A stretch of DNA of 64,000 nucleotides. Origin: Leptolinea sp. UBA5203. GTDB taxonomy: Bacteria; Chloroflexota; Anaerolineae; Anaerolineales; Anaerolineaceae. The position numbers and the translations under genes were made by a program. Location: assembly GCA_002412765.1 (NCBI GenBank), contig DHVR01000002.1, forward strand, positions 73,125-137,124, written 5' to 3'. The notes beneath the pieces were generated by a model, which ran no database searches, was not told where the DNA came from, and saw nothing but the letters and a program-made list of their open reading frames with translations. How positions within the stretch are numbered: position 1 is the first letter of the stretch; every line of letters begins with the position of its first letter. Positions 7,784 to 16,094 of this stretch are shown here, piece after piece.

Positions 7784-9386
7784 GTTTCATTCCCGTCTGA
7801 CAGGTTTATGGTTGGGGATTATTCTCATTGTTGCCTTCGCCTGGAAAGGCCTTTTACTTGCCTGGCATGCCTTTCCGTTCAATAGTGATGAAGCCATAGT
7901 AGCGCTGATGGCAAAACATATCTTGGCTGGCGAGCGGCCTATCTTTTTTTATGGTCAGGCCTATATGGGCAGCCTGGATGCTTATCTGGTCGCCTTGGGT
8001 TTCATGATCCTAGGCCAAAAGGTTATCGTCATCCGGATTGTCCAAAGCATCCTTTATGGACTCACCATTCTGTGTACTTATTTTATCGGAAAAATGGCAT
8101 TTCAGTCTTCGAAAATTGGTCTGATCGCGGCTTTAATGCTGGCTTTCCCCACTGTGAATGGAACTTTGTATACCACCATCAGCCTTGGGGGCTATGGAGA
8201 GGCTTGTTTGATTGGCAGTCTGCTTCTGTACCTGGCCTTTAAAAATCAAGCCGATCTGCAAGAATCCAAGCCAATTGGGATGAAAATGCTGATCTTCGGA
8301 TTTCTGACAGGATTGGGAATTTGGGTTCACGGCATCACCCTGATTTTCAGCTTGCCGGCAGGCTTATATCTTGTATATTATTTTTATAATCAAAAAGGTT
8401 CCCGACAAAACTATATTCAATGGCTTGGGCTTGGCATGACAGGATTCGTTCTAGGATTACTTCCCATCCTGTTTTATGTTTTCCAACATGGTGTCCAAAC
8501 AGTATGGGCGGAATTGTTTGGTTCCGCGGTGGCTGTTGAGACGGGCTTCTGGCTAGCGACTTGGCTGAGCCATTTGTTCTCGCTGGTCTTGTTTGGCATT
8601 CCCGTGCTTTTCGGTATGCGCCCCCCATGGACGACGACGATCCAGCAGCTGTACTTTTTCCCCCTGCTGATTGGTTTCCTGGTTGTTGTGGGATTTATTC
8701 TCTATCGGGAATTGCGCACCCGCACTCTACCTGCAGCGGGGACTTTATGCATTGCCATCCTGCTGCTGCTGTTTGCAACTTTTATTGGCACCTCTTTTGG
8801 CATTGACCCCTCTGGACGCTATTTCGTCCCCCTGATGATTCCCGGCGCATTATTGGCGGGTTACGCCATTTCCAAATTGATGGCGAATCACAAGGCTTGG
8901 GGATTGCTGATCGCCTGCTGGTGTGTTTATCAAATTGCAGTGACGGGTAGTTTGGCGCTCAAACCTCCTTACCTGACCACTCAGTTTTATACACCGGCGA
9001 TGGTGGATCATGGCTATAATCAGCAATTGATCGATTTTCTTCATGAGAATGAACTGACCACTGGATATACCAATTACTGGGTCGCATATCCACTGGCCTT
9101 TCTTTCAGGCGAAGAACTCATTTATGTGCCGCAGCTTCCTTATCATCCCGATTTGCGTTTCACCGAGCGGGACAATCGCTATCTGCCCTATTTGGACAAA
9201 GTAACCGGCAGCACCGAAATCAGTTACATTGTCACCCGGAATCCCGAGCTGGATGAAAACCTGGTTGAACAATTTACCCAGGCCGGAATTGACTACTCGT
9301 ATCAGGAAATTGGGGATTATCATATCTATTACCATCTATCATCCGACATTCGTCCGGATGAACTTGGTTTCTCTTCTCAGGACTAA
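7782..9386 (+). CDS. GT-C family membrane glycosyltransferase
   Basis: A 534-residue integral membrane protein. The first segment (GLWLGIILIVAFAWKG) is followed by FPFNSDEAIVALMAKHILAGE, with the Asp-Glu pair expected in the first periplasmic loop of GT39-like enzymes. GQAYMGSLDAYL follows, then eight or more hydrophobic segments and a soluble C-terminal domain of about 130 residues. It probably uses a lipid-linked sugar; substrate is unknown. The ATG at 7782 fits the start of the first membrane segment. A TTG at 7668 would place the N-terminus inside the divergent gene. No clear Shine-Dalgarno sequence is seen before 7782. The next membrane protein starts 15 bases after its stop, suggesting an operon. 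Confidence 0.8.
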   Translation: MFHSRLTGLWLGIILIVAFAWKGLLLAWHAFPFNSDEAIVALMAKHILAGERPIFFYGQAYMGSLDAYLVALGFMILGQKVIVIRIVQSILYGLTILCTYFIGKMAFQSSKIGLIAALMLAFPTVNGTLYTTISLGGYGEACLIGSLLLYLAFKNQADLQESKPIGMKMLIFGFLTGLGIWVHGITLIFSLPAGLYLVYYFYNQKGSRQNYIQWLGLGMTGFVLGLLPILFYVFQHGVQTVWAELFGSAVAVETGFWLATWLSHLFSLVLFGIPVLFGMRPPWTTTIQQLYFFPLLIGFLVVVGFILYRELRTRTLPAAGTLCIAILLLLFATFIGTSFGIDPSGRYFVPLMIPGALLAGYAISKLMANHKAWGLLIACWCVYQIAVTGSLALKPPYLTTQFYTPAMVDHGYNQQLIDFLHENELTTGYTNYWVAYPLAFLSGEELIYVPQLPYHPDLRFTERDNRYLPYLDKVTGSTEISYIVTRNPELDENLVEQFTQAGIDYSYQEIGDYHIYYHLSSDIRPDELGFSSQD

Positions 9387-9401
9387 ACAAACGGAGCTTC
9401 T

Positions 9402-10886
9402 ATGCAGAGCAGATTGCGCTGGTTATTCTTTTTTATCACCATCCTGAGTGTTGCCAGTATGGCTGCCAGAGTCCCTTTGGATACGGATATGTGGTGGCAT
9501 ATTCGGGCAGGTGAAGTCAGCTTGTCCACGCATCAGCCCCTGGTCATGGATACATTCTCTTATACCCGCGCGGGTCAGGCCTGGGTGAATCACAGTTGGT
9601 TGGCGCAAATTCTGCTGGCTTTCCTTTATCAAAAACTGTCGTTTTATGGATTGATGTTTTATGTGGTTCTTCTATCTATGCTTACTTTTGGTCTACTGTT
9701 CTTTTTGTTGGAAGGGCATCCTTTTGTGAAAGCCATGCTGATTATCTTTGGAAGTGCTGTTGTCTCCACCATTTGGAGTCCCAGGCCGCAATTATTCACC
9801 CTGTTCTTTCTGTGTCTACTTGTTTTTGTGGTAACCCGTTTCCGTGAGGGAAAGGTTCGCCGGTTATGGTGGATACCGCTGCTCTTTACCCTTTGGGGAA
9901 ATTTGCATGGGGGATATTTTACCGGCATTTTGTTCCTGGGATTTACTTTGATGGGCATGCTTTATGATCGGGTTTTTGATCCTGGTTCGATAGCGTCATT
10001 TAAAGAAAAGTTCTGGCATTTGCTGATCGTCACTTTGCTTAGTATTCCAGCTTTATTGATCAACCCAAACGGCATCCAAATCCTGAAGGTTCCTTTCGCC
10101 ACCGTCGGGGTGAGTATATTACGGGATTTCATTGATGAATGGGCCTCCCCGGATTTTCACCAACCCTTGCAGCTCATCTTCCTGGCGATATTTTTGGGAA
10201 CCATGTTCTTAATGGCGATTAATAAAAATCGCAAATCCGCTGCAGTCCTCATTCCGTTATTTGGATTCTCCCTCCTGGCATTTTATGCCAAGCGTAATAT
10301 TGCCCCCTTGATGATTGTTCTGCTGCCTGCTCTGGCTGTTGAGCTCAATGTCTGGTTGAATGCTTTGCGTATTTCGGATCGTATTTCTGATCTGCTGGTT
10401 CAGCCGGAGTATCATTGGCGACTACGGGATGAGAATCCGCTGCCCATGCGCATCTTGAATCTGCTGCTGATCTTTATGATCGGGCTGATTGCTGTGGGAA
10501 AGTTTGTTTATGTGTCCGATCCAGTGGTGGTGAATGCCTATCTCAAACAGGATACACCTGTGGAAGCGTACCAGAAAATGGGCGGCCTGGCTTTCACCGG
10601 AAATGTGCTCAATGAATACGAGTGGGGTGGATATCAGATAGAGTTCTATCCGCAAAACCAAGTTTTTGTAGACGGGCGCACGGATTTATTCGGCGATGAG
10701 GGCATCGGTCAATGGATGCGACTGATGCGGGCGGATGGGGATTTTGCCAAGATTTTGGATAGCAATAAGATCAACGTGGTGCTCTTGAAACCGGAACGAA
10801 TGCTAGTCCAGGTGCTGAAAACGATGGGTTGGACAGAAGAATACGCAGATCAAACAGCCGTGTTGTTGATGCGCCCGGCTCAGTGA
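9402..10886 (+). CDS. Polytopic membrane protein, GT-C-like
   Basis: A 494-residue membrane protein with an N-terminal signal-anchor-like segment and then VPLDTDMWWHIRAGE. That motif marks a family of membrane proteins usually annotated as hypothetical and related in layout to GT-C glycosyltransferases. VNHSWLAQILLA follows, then about ten hydrophobic segments. A C-terminal soluble stretch includes GNVLNEYEWGGYQIEFY and VFVDGRTDLFGD, which are conserved in this family as I know it. The enzymatic role is unproven. The ATG at 9402 has GGAG upstream. It lies 15 bases after the previous glycosyltransferase and overlaps the convergent nitrilase gene by 7 bases. Confidence 0.75.
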   Translation: MQSRLRWLFFFITILSVASMAARVPLDTDMWWHIRAGEVSLSTHQPLVMDTFSYTRAGQAWVNHSWLAQILLAFLYQKLSFYGLMFYVVLLSMLTFGLLFFLLEGHPFVKAMLIIFGSAVVSTIWSPRPQLFTLFFLCLLVFVVTRFREGKVRRLWWIPLLFTLWGNLHGGYFTGILFLGFTLMGMLYDRVFDPGSIASFKEKFWHLLIVTLLSIPALLINPNGIQILKVPFATVGVSILRDFIDEWASPDFHQPLQLIFLAIFLGTMFLMAINKNRKSAAVLIPLFGFSLLAFYAKRNIAPLMIVLLPALAVELNVWLNALRISDRISDLLVQPEYHWRLRDENPLPMRILNLLLIFMIGLIAVGKFVYVSDPVVVNAYLKQDTPVEAYQKMGGLAFTGNVLNEYEWGGYQIEFYPQNQVFVDGRTDLFGDEGIGQWMRLMRADGDFAKILDSNKINVVLLKPERMLVQVLKTMGWTEEYADQTAVLLMRPAQ

Positions 10887-11683
10887 AGCATTTGAACGGG
10901 GATCAAGCGATTCTGATCTTCCATTTGTTCAGACAGGACAGGGAAATTGCTGCGCATGGCGATGGTTTCATCAGGATCAATGAGAATGGTCTGGACAAGC
11001 TCATCCGTTTGATTGGCCTGGAATAAAACCTCTCCCCAGGGATTAATGATGGCGCTGCTGCCCCCGAAAGTCTCCCTATGCGTGCCACCCACGGCATTAC
11101 AGGCGATGAAAAAGCTCTGGTTTTCGATGGCCCGTGCCGGGAGCAGGAGATTCCAATGATTAATTCTCGTGATTGGCCAGGCGGCAGGCATCAAAAACAC
11201 GTTACAGCCGGCGTGGGCAAGGGATTGAAAGAGGGCAGGAAAGCGCAGATCATAACAGACGGAAAGACCCAGTGCGGCAAAATGAGTTTGGACCCCTGTA
11301 TAGGAATCGCCAGGTTGGAACCAGTGGTGTTCGTTCATCAAGCGAATGAGGTGAATTTTCCGGTAAACGAACTTCTCGCCTGCGGGTCCAAGCAAAACAA
11401 ACGTATTATAATAGGCTGAGTTTTCTTGTGTAATATAGCTGCCGGCAATCCAGATTTTTTTCTGGGCAGCTTGCAAAGCCAATTCAATCAGGATTTCCCG
11501 GTCGGCATGAACATGCATGTCGCATTGATTCAAATCAAATCCGGAGGTCCATAATTCGGGCAGGAGCAGCACATGTTCTTGGATCGGGTTTAAAGCCGCA
11601 ATCACTTGCAGGACCTTATCCAGATTGCGAGCAGGTTGCCCGAAGGCAGACTGAATTTGTGCGACGGTTATTTCTGTTTTCAT
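10880..11683 (-). CDS. Carbon-nitrogen hydrolase (nitrilase superfamily, omega-amidase-like)
   Basis: A 267-residue soluble enzyme with the complete nitrilase-superfamily triad: Glu43 in LLPELW, Lys109 in YRKIHL and Cys143 in SVCYDLRFP. CYDLRFP and the overall length fit the omega-amidase/YafV and Nit branch, which deaminates alpha-ketoglutaramate or related amides in metabolite repair. The exact amide is not determinable. The gene interrupts the membrane glycosyltransferase run on the opposite strand. It shares a symmetric ATTATAAT at 11694-11701 with the divergent gene at 11735. AAGGAC lies just ahead of the ATG. If that -10 element is used, the leader would be only a few bases. Confidence 0.88.
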   Translation of the reverse strand: MKTEITVAQIQSAFGQPARNLDKVLQVIAALNPIQEHVLLLPELWTSGFDLNQCDMHVHADREILIELALQAAQKKIWIAGSYITQENSAYYNTFVLLGPAGEKFVYRKIHLIRLMNEHHWFQPGDSYTGVQTHFAALGLSVCYDLRFPALFQSLAHAGCNVFLMPAAWPITRINHWNLLLPARAIENQSFFIACNAVGGTHRETFGGSSAIINPWGEVLFQANQTDELVQTILIDPDETIAMRSNFPVLSEQMEDQNRLIPVQMLH

Positions 11684-11693
11684 TTGTCCTTCG

Positions 11694-11701
11694 ATTATAA
11701 T
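11694..11701. promoter_or_regulatory. Symmetric -10 element between divergent genes
   Basis: ATTATAAT is its own reverse complement, so it reads TATAAT on both strands. It lies between the nitrilase start (11683, minus) and the membrane protein start (11735, plus). It could be a bidirectional core promoter. No strong -35 is obvious on either side. Confidence 0.5.
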
Positions 11702-11734
11702 TTATACGATGACCCTTTGAAAAGGAGTGTCCCA

Positions 11735-13012
11735 TTGAAGTATAAAAACTATCAAAGAAACCTGATCATAGTTCTGGGTCTGGCTGCGTTGATTCTCTTT
11801 ATTGTAGTCTATTTTGCCAACCTGAAAGCAGCCGAGTGGCAGGGGGTGGGTAAAGAATTTTTCAGTCAATGGACCAACACAAGAACTTTTCTAACCACCG
11901 GATTCTCCCCTTATAAACAAGAAGCTCTTTTTCAAGTTGAGCAGGAAGCTTTTTTAACGGGCTTAACCTTTAATGGTAACTTTTCTACGAACGCGGAACC
12001 CCTCTATAGCTTATTAGTTTTCATCCCCTTTGTGATCATTCAGTCCTTTGAACATGCTTTTGCTGCCTGGTTATTAGTGAATGAGGCTTTGCTGGTTTTT
12101 ACCTTCTGGCTGCTTTATCGCTTGAGTTCCTGGAAAGGCGGCCGGGCTTTGTTTGCCTTTGTGTGTTTGACCGTTGTCGGATGGAAATCCATGCTGGCAG
12201 TTTTGTTCAGCGGGAGCAGCTCAATCCTGATCCTCTTCGCCGTGATTGGTGTGTTATATACCCTAAAACATGGCATGAATGAATTGGCAGGGGTTTTATT
12301 GGCGATCTCAACGATAAAAATTGATATACTATGGCTGCCCATCCTCTTTGTGTTGGTTTATTGCTATGTAAAGCAAAACAAGAAGACATTGCTATGGTTT
12401 TTTGTATCCATCTTGTTGGTGAGTGTTAGTTTGATGCTGCTTGACCCCGCCTGGATCCAAGATTATCTGATTGCTTTTCTAACTCAACTGCTGAATTATC
12501 CGCATAATTTGTTTAAGGCAACTTCCATTGCTCAATTATTTAATGAAAGTTACTTCAGCTTCTTCTCTCCGGCATTAGGAACCATTTTTCTGACTTTTGG
12601 CGTTCGACTTGGTAATGTGTTTACCATGTTAATCACTGGTTTGATGCTGTTTGAGTGGGCATCAATGAAAAAGCGGGATGATAAAGGAATTCTATGGTTA
12701 TTCTGTTTAACCATCCTGGTCAGTACCTGGATTGGGGTAAATCCTAAAACTGAATTGTTTGTATATTTTGTTCCGATCGTGTTTCTTTTCATCAGCTTGC
12801 TGCATGACCGATGGAAAGGGAATGGGAGGTTTTTGTATTGGATCGTGCCCTTGATCCTCTTCGCGCTCAACTGGTTTGCCTTCGCATCCGATTCACCGAT
12901 CCTGATTCTGATGTACGGCCTTTATCCATTCGTGATTTTCAGCTTATTGTATTGGATTCGCTGGTGGGCTCTGTCTAAGAACTTTCTGGTGTACGAGTGG
13001 AATTTAAAGTGA
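11735..13012 (+). CDS. Polytopic membrane protein, GT87-like (DUF2029)
   Basis: A 425-residue membrane protein with about ten hydrophobic segments. The region FFSQWTNTRTFLTTGFSPYK after the first segment, and the spacing of segments, resemble GT87/DUF2029 polyprenyl-phosphate-mannose-type transferases. No clear Asp-Glu pair is visible in the first loop, so the glycosyltransferase call is weaker than for its neighbours. I chose the TTG at 11735 because AAAGGAG at 11720-11726 is well placed; an ATG at 11606 lies inside the divergent nitrilase gene. The stop codon overlaps the GTG start of the next gene (GTGA), which implies translational coupling. Confidence 0.65.
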   Translation: MKYKNYQRNLIIVLGLAALILFIVVYFANLKAAEWQGVGKEFFSQWTNTRTFLTTGFSPYKQEALFQVEQEAFLTGLTFNGNFSTNAEPLYSLLVFIPFVIIQSFEHAFAAWLLVNEALLVFTFWLLYRLSSWKGGRALFAFVCLTVVGWKSMLAVLFSGSSSILILFAVIGVLYTLKHGMNELAGVLLAISTIKIDILWLPILFVLVYCYVKQNKKTLLWFFVSILLVSVSLMLLDPAWIQDYLIAFLTQLLNYPHNLFKATSIAQLFNESYFSFFSPALGTIFLTFGVRLGNVFTMLITGLMLFEWASMKKRDDKGILWLFCLTILVSTWIGVNPKTELFVYFVPIVFLFISLLHDRWKGNGRFLYWIVPLILFALNWFAFASDSPILILMYGLYPFVIFSLLYWIRWWALSKNFLVYEWNLK

Positions 13013-14502
13013 ACCAGGTTATTAAGCTGACGCTTCAGAAAAATTGGAAGGTCATCAGTCTGATCGCTCTGGCTGTGCTTTTGCGCGTCTTTACGATCCA
13101 TCAAAGGGGCATCTGGTATGACGATGCCTTCAGCATCCTGTTGGCCAAACAACCAATTATGCAAATCTTAACTGGTACGGCAGCCGATACCATGCCGCCA
13201 CTTTATTATATTTTGCTGCATTATTGGATGAAAATCTCGACACAGATTGCCTGGATTCGAATGCTGAACCTCTTGATTTTTATGGCGATGCTTGGTTATG
13301 TCTATTACTGGGTAAAGCAATTGTCTTCTGGAACTGCTGGGCTGCTGGCAGTTTTCTTTTGCAGCATTTCCCCATTCCTGGTGTATCACAGTCAAGAAAT
13401 TCGCATGTACGTGATGCTGGCTTTCTTTCAGGTGGCCTATTTGTATTATTTCACCCGCTGGTCCTCTTCGAACGTTAAAAAATTTACCTGGTTGGAAATG
13501 GTCATTTGCGGCGCGGGGGCTTTGTACAGTCACAACCTGGCCATCTTTGGTTTGGTGATCCCCGGTGTGGTTTTGCTCATCCAACGGAATTATTCTGTTC
13601 TATGGCGCTGGCTGAAAATCTTCATTGCCAGCCTGATTCTTTTCCTGCCCTGGTTGGTTTTTGTCCCCGGGCAAATTCAAAAAATTCAAACCGCGTTCTG
13701 GACGCCTCGTCCGGGTGTCCTTGAAGTGGTGCAATCCATCTACAGTCTATTTTCGTTTTTACCGCAGCCCTTTCCCTGGGTCATGATCACAGGAGTGCTC
13801 TGTTTTCAACTGCTAGGGCTGGTGGGCTGGGAGTTCAACAAACAACGCCAGCAGATCGCACAGCGGGCTCTGATTGGCCTGGGGATGGTGTTTATACCCC
13901 TGGTGTTGTTCATACTTTCCTATTTTATGCGCCCGGTTTATGTAGCTCGCGGTTTCATTCTTTCAGGGATCGTGCTTTACTGTCTGGCGGGGATTTTATC
14001 CGCCCGGTGTTGGCCGACCGTTTTCGGGAAGATCATCATTGGATTGATGATTTTGATCAGCAGTATCAGTTTGCCCTTTTACTATTCATTTAGCTCCTTT
14101 CCCCGCTCGCCTTTTGCGCAAGCCTGTGCAGACGTTAATGAGCAGGTGGGGGAACAATCTGAAGGGATTGCAGTCCTGCATGATAACAAATTAAGCTCCT
14201 TCCCCTGTGTGGTTTATGAACCGGGTTTGCCGCAGATGTTTTTAGGCGATGAGACAGGTTCACACAATGATACACTGGCCCTGGCTTCACAGCAGGCCAT
14301 GCAGCTCTTCCCGGAAGTATCCATCCAGGAGGCGCTGAAGAACAAATCGCAAGTATATTTCTTCGTTTTTACCCGGGCGTTGGATGAGTATGCGGAGCTT
14401 CATACGGACGTGTATCCTTCCCTGGCGTATTTAGACGCGAATTTTCAAGAAATAGATGTCACTTATTTTAACGATCTGGCGGTTTACCAATATGCAAAAT
14501 AA
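13009..14502 (+). CDS. GT-C family membrane glycosyltransferase (GT39-like)
   Basis: A 497-residue polytopic protein. After the first hydrophobic segment comes RGIWYDDAFSILLAKQP, with the Asp-Asp pair typical of the GT39/ArnT-like first loop, and then PPLYYILLHYWM, the conserved PP-x-Y element. SQEIRMYVML in the next loop is also typical of this group. It probably transfers a sugar from a polyprenyl-phosphate donor; the acceptor is unknown. I prefer the GTG at 13009, which overlaps the upstream stop as GTGA, to the GTG at 12997, which lacks a ribosome site. The end overlaps the next gene by 11 bases. Confidence 0.82.
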   Translation: MNQVIKLTLQKNWKVISLIALAVLLRVFTIHQRGIWYDDAFSILLAKQPIMQILTGTAADTMPPLYYILLHYWMKISTQIAWIRMLNLLIFMAMLGYVYYWVKQLSSGTAGLLAVFFCSISPFLVYHSQEIRMYVMLAFFQVAYLYYFTRWSSSNVKKFTWLEMVICGAGALYSHNLAIFGLVIPGVVLLIQRNYSVLWRWLKIFIASLILFLPWLVFVPGQIQKIQTAFWTPRPGVLEVVQSIYSLFSFLPQPFPWVMITGVLCFQLLGLVGWEFNKQRQQIAQRALIGLGMVFIPLVLFILSYFMRPVYVARGFILSGIVLYCLAGILSARCWPTVFGKIIIGLMILISSISLPFYYSFSSFPRSPFAQACADVNEQVGEQSEGIAVLHDNKLSSFPCVVYEPGLPQMFLGDETGSHNDTLALASQQAMQLFPEVSIQEALKNKSQVYFFVFTRALDEYAELHTDVYPSLAYLDANFQEIDVTYFNDLAVYQYAK

Positions 14503-16093
14503 CGAGAACCGGCGCGTCTTTCTCCGGGATGGATTGGGGTTGGCATTGCTAGCCATCCTGTTGACGATTCCATCCTTGTTTTTGCAGCTCGTCCCAGGGT
14601 ATATGGATGCGGAGTATTATTTCATGGGCGGCTTGAATTTATCCCGTGGAAGCGGCTTTTATGAAAATACGATCTGGAATACCTTAATACTTCCAAATAC
14701 GCTGCCTGCGGCCTCTCATCTCTACTGGATGCCTCTACCGTCCATACTTGCCAGTTGGGGGCTTGCTCTTTTTCATTCAGAAACCTACCTGAATGCCCGT
14801 TCCGTTTTTGTGCTCCTGGCGGCCATGATCCCTGTACTGACCTATGGTTTTACTTATCAAATCAGCAATGATCGTTCCATGAGCCTCACGGCGGGTTACA
14901 TGGCCGTTTTTTCAGGCATGTACCTGGTTTATTTATCCCTCGTGGAATCGTTTTCCCCCTATATGTTTTTCGGCGGACTGATCATATTTCTGGTTTATCG
15001 GATTCTGGAGTCGCAGAAGAAAATTCATCGAATATGGATTTTTGGAATGATCGGATTGCTGTGCGGCTTGATGCATCTGTCCCGCGCGGATGGTATCCTC
15101 TGGTTGGGATTTGTCGGCTTGTTGATCCTCTGGCGTTTGACCCAGAAGAAGAATTGGATGGAAGCCATTCTTTCCGGACTGTGTCTGGTAGGCGGGTATT
15201 TAGTTCTCATGCTGCCCTGGTATTTGCGTAATTGGAATTTATTCCATGGGCTTTTTCCGCCGTCCAATCAAAGCACCTTGTTTTTTCTCGGCTATAATGA
15301 CAATTTCCTGTACCCGGCCGGGCAAATCACACTGCAGCGCTGGCTGGGTTCAGGCTGGCAGGCGATTGTAAATAGCCGCTTCCAGGCTGTCGGCGCCAAT
15401 ATGCTAACAACCGTCATAATTCATTTCGCTTTTATCTTGCTCCCATTTTTCATTGTGTTTATGATAGAGAATTGGAAATCTGTTTTTATGCGCTGGGTGA
15501 TGATTTGTTACTTGATCCAGTTTATCTTTATGAGTGTATTGTTTCCATTCGCCGGAATGCGCGGCGGTTTTTTTCATTCGGGGTCTGCTTTTCAGATTTT
15601 CTTTTGGGTGGCTTCCAGCATCGGACTGTACTCAGCCGTGCGTAAGTTAATGGCGCGGCAAAGGCAAACCGATCAACGTATTTATGGCATATTTTCGATT
15701 GGCGTGCTCTTCATCCTCCTGGCATCCACTTTGCTGTTATACCAGCAGAAAGTGCTTGGAAAAGAGATGAATACTGGTTATTGGCAGCAAGACTATGTGG
15801 ACTATATGGGATTGGAACAGGCGTTGCAGGCAAATGAAATTCCCGTGCAAGCCGGTGTGTTGATTAACAATCCCCCCGGATTCTATCTAGTCTCCCATCG
15901 ACAGGCAATCGTGGTACCGAATGCTTCCATTGCTGGTGTCCATGATTTAGCCGTTCGGTATGAAATACCTTATCTGATTTTGGATGAACATATTGTGCCT
16001 GAACTGGCAGATTTTTATCGGGACGGGACTAGCAGGGATGGATTTGAATATCTGTTTACCACTGGGTCGTTCAAAGTGTACAGGGTGGAATAA
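14492..16093 (+). CDS. GT-C-like membrane glycosyltransferase
   Basis: A 533-residue polytopic protein. The first segment is followed by VPGYMDAEYYFMGGLNLSRG, giving an Asp-x-Glu acidic pair in the first extracytoplasmic loop, then ASHLYWMPLPSILASWGL. About eleven hydrophobic segments follow, and the last 130 residues look soluble. The layout matches GT-C proteins, but the motif departs from canonical GT39, so the donor and acceptor are open. The ATG at 14492 overlaps the preceding gene by 11 bases and has only a weak site upstream, consistent with translational coupling. The next gene begins two bases after its stop codon. Confidence 0.72.
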   Translation: MQNNENRRVFLRDGLGLALLAILLTIPSLFLQLVPGYMDAEYYFMGGLNLSRGSGFYENTIWNTLILPNTLPAASHLYWMPLPSILASWGLALFHSETYLNARSVFVLLAAMIPVLTYGFTYQISNDRSMSLTAGYMAVFSGMYLVYLSLVESFSPYMFFGGLIIFLVYRILESQKKIHRIWIFGMIGLLCGLMHLSRADGILWLGFVGLLILWRLTQKKNWMEAILSGLCLVGGYLVLMLPWYLRNWNLFHGLFPPSNQSTLFFLGYNDNFLYPAGQITLQRWLGSGWQAIVNSRFQAVGANMLTTVIIHFAFILLPFFIVFMIENWKSVFMRWVMICYLIQFIFMSVLFPFAGMRGGFFHSGSAFQIFFWVASSIGLYSAVRKLMARQRQTDQRIYGIFSIGVLFILLASTLLLYQQKVLGKEMNTGYWQQDYVDYMGLEQALQANEIPVQAGVLINNPPGFYLVSHRQAIVVPNASIAGVHDLAVRYEIPYLILDEHIVPELADFYRDGTSRDGFEYLFTTGSFKVYRVE

Positions 16094-16094
16094 G

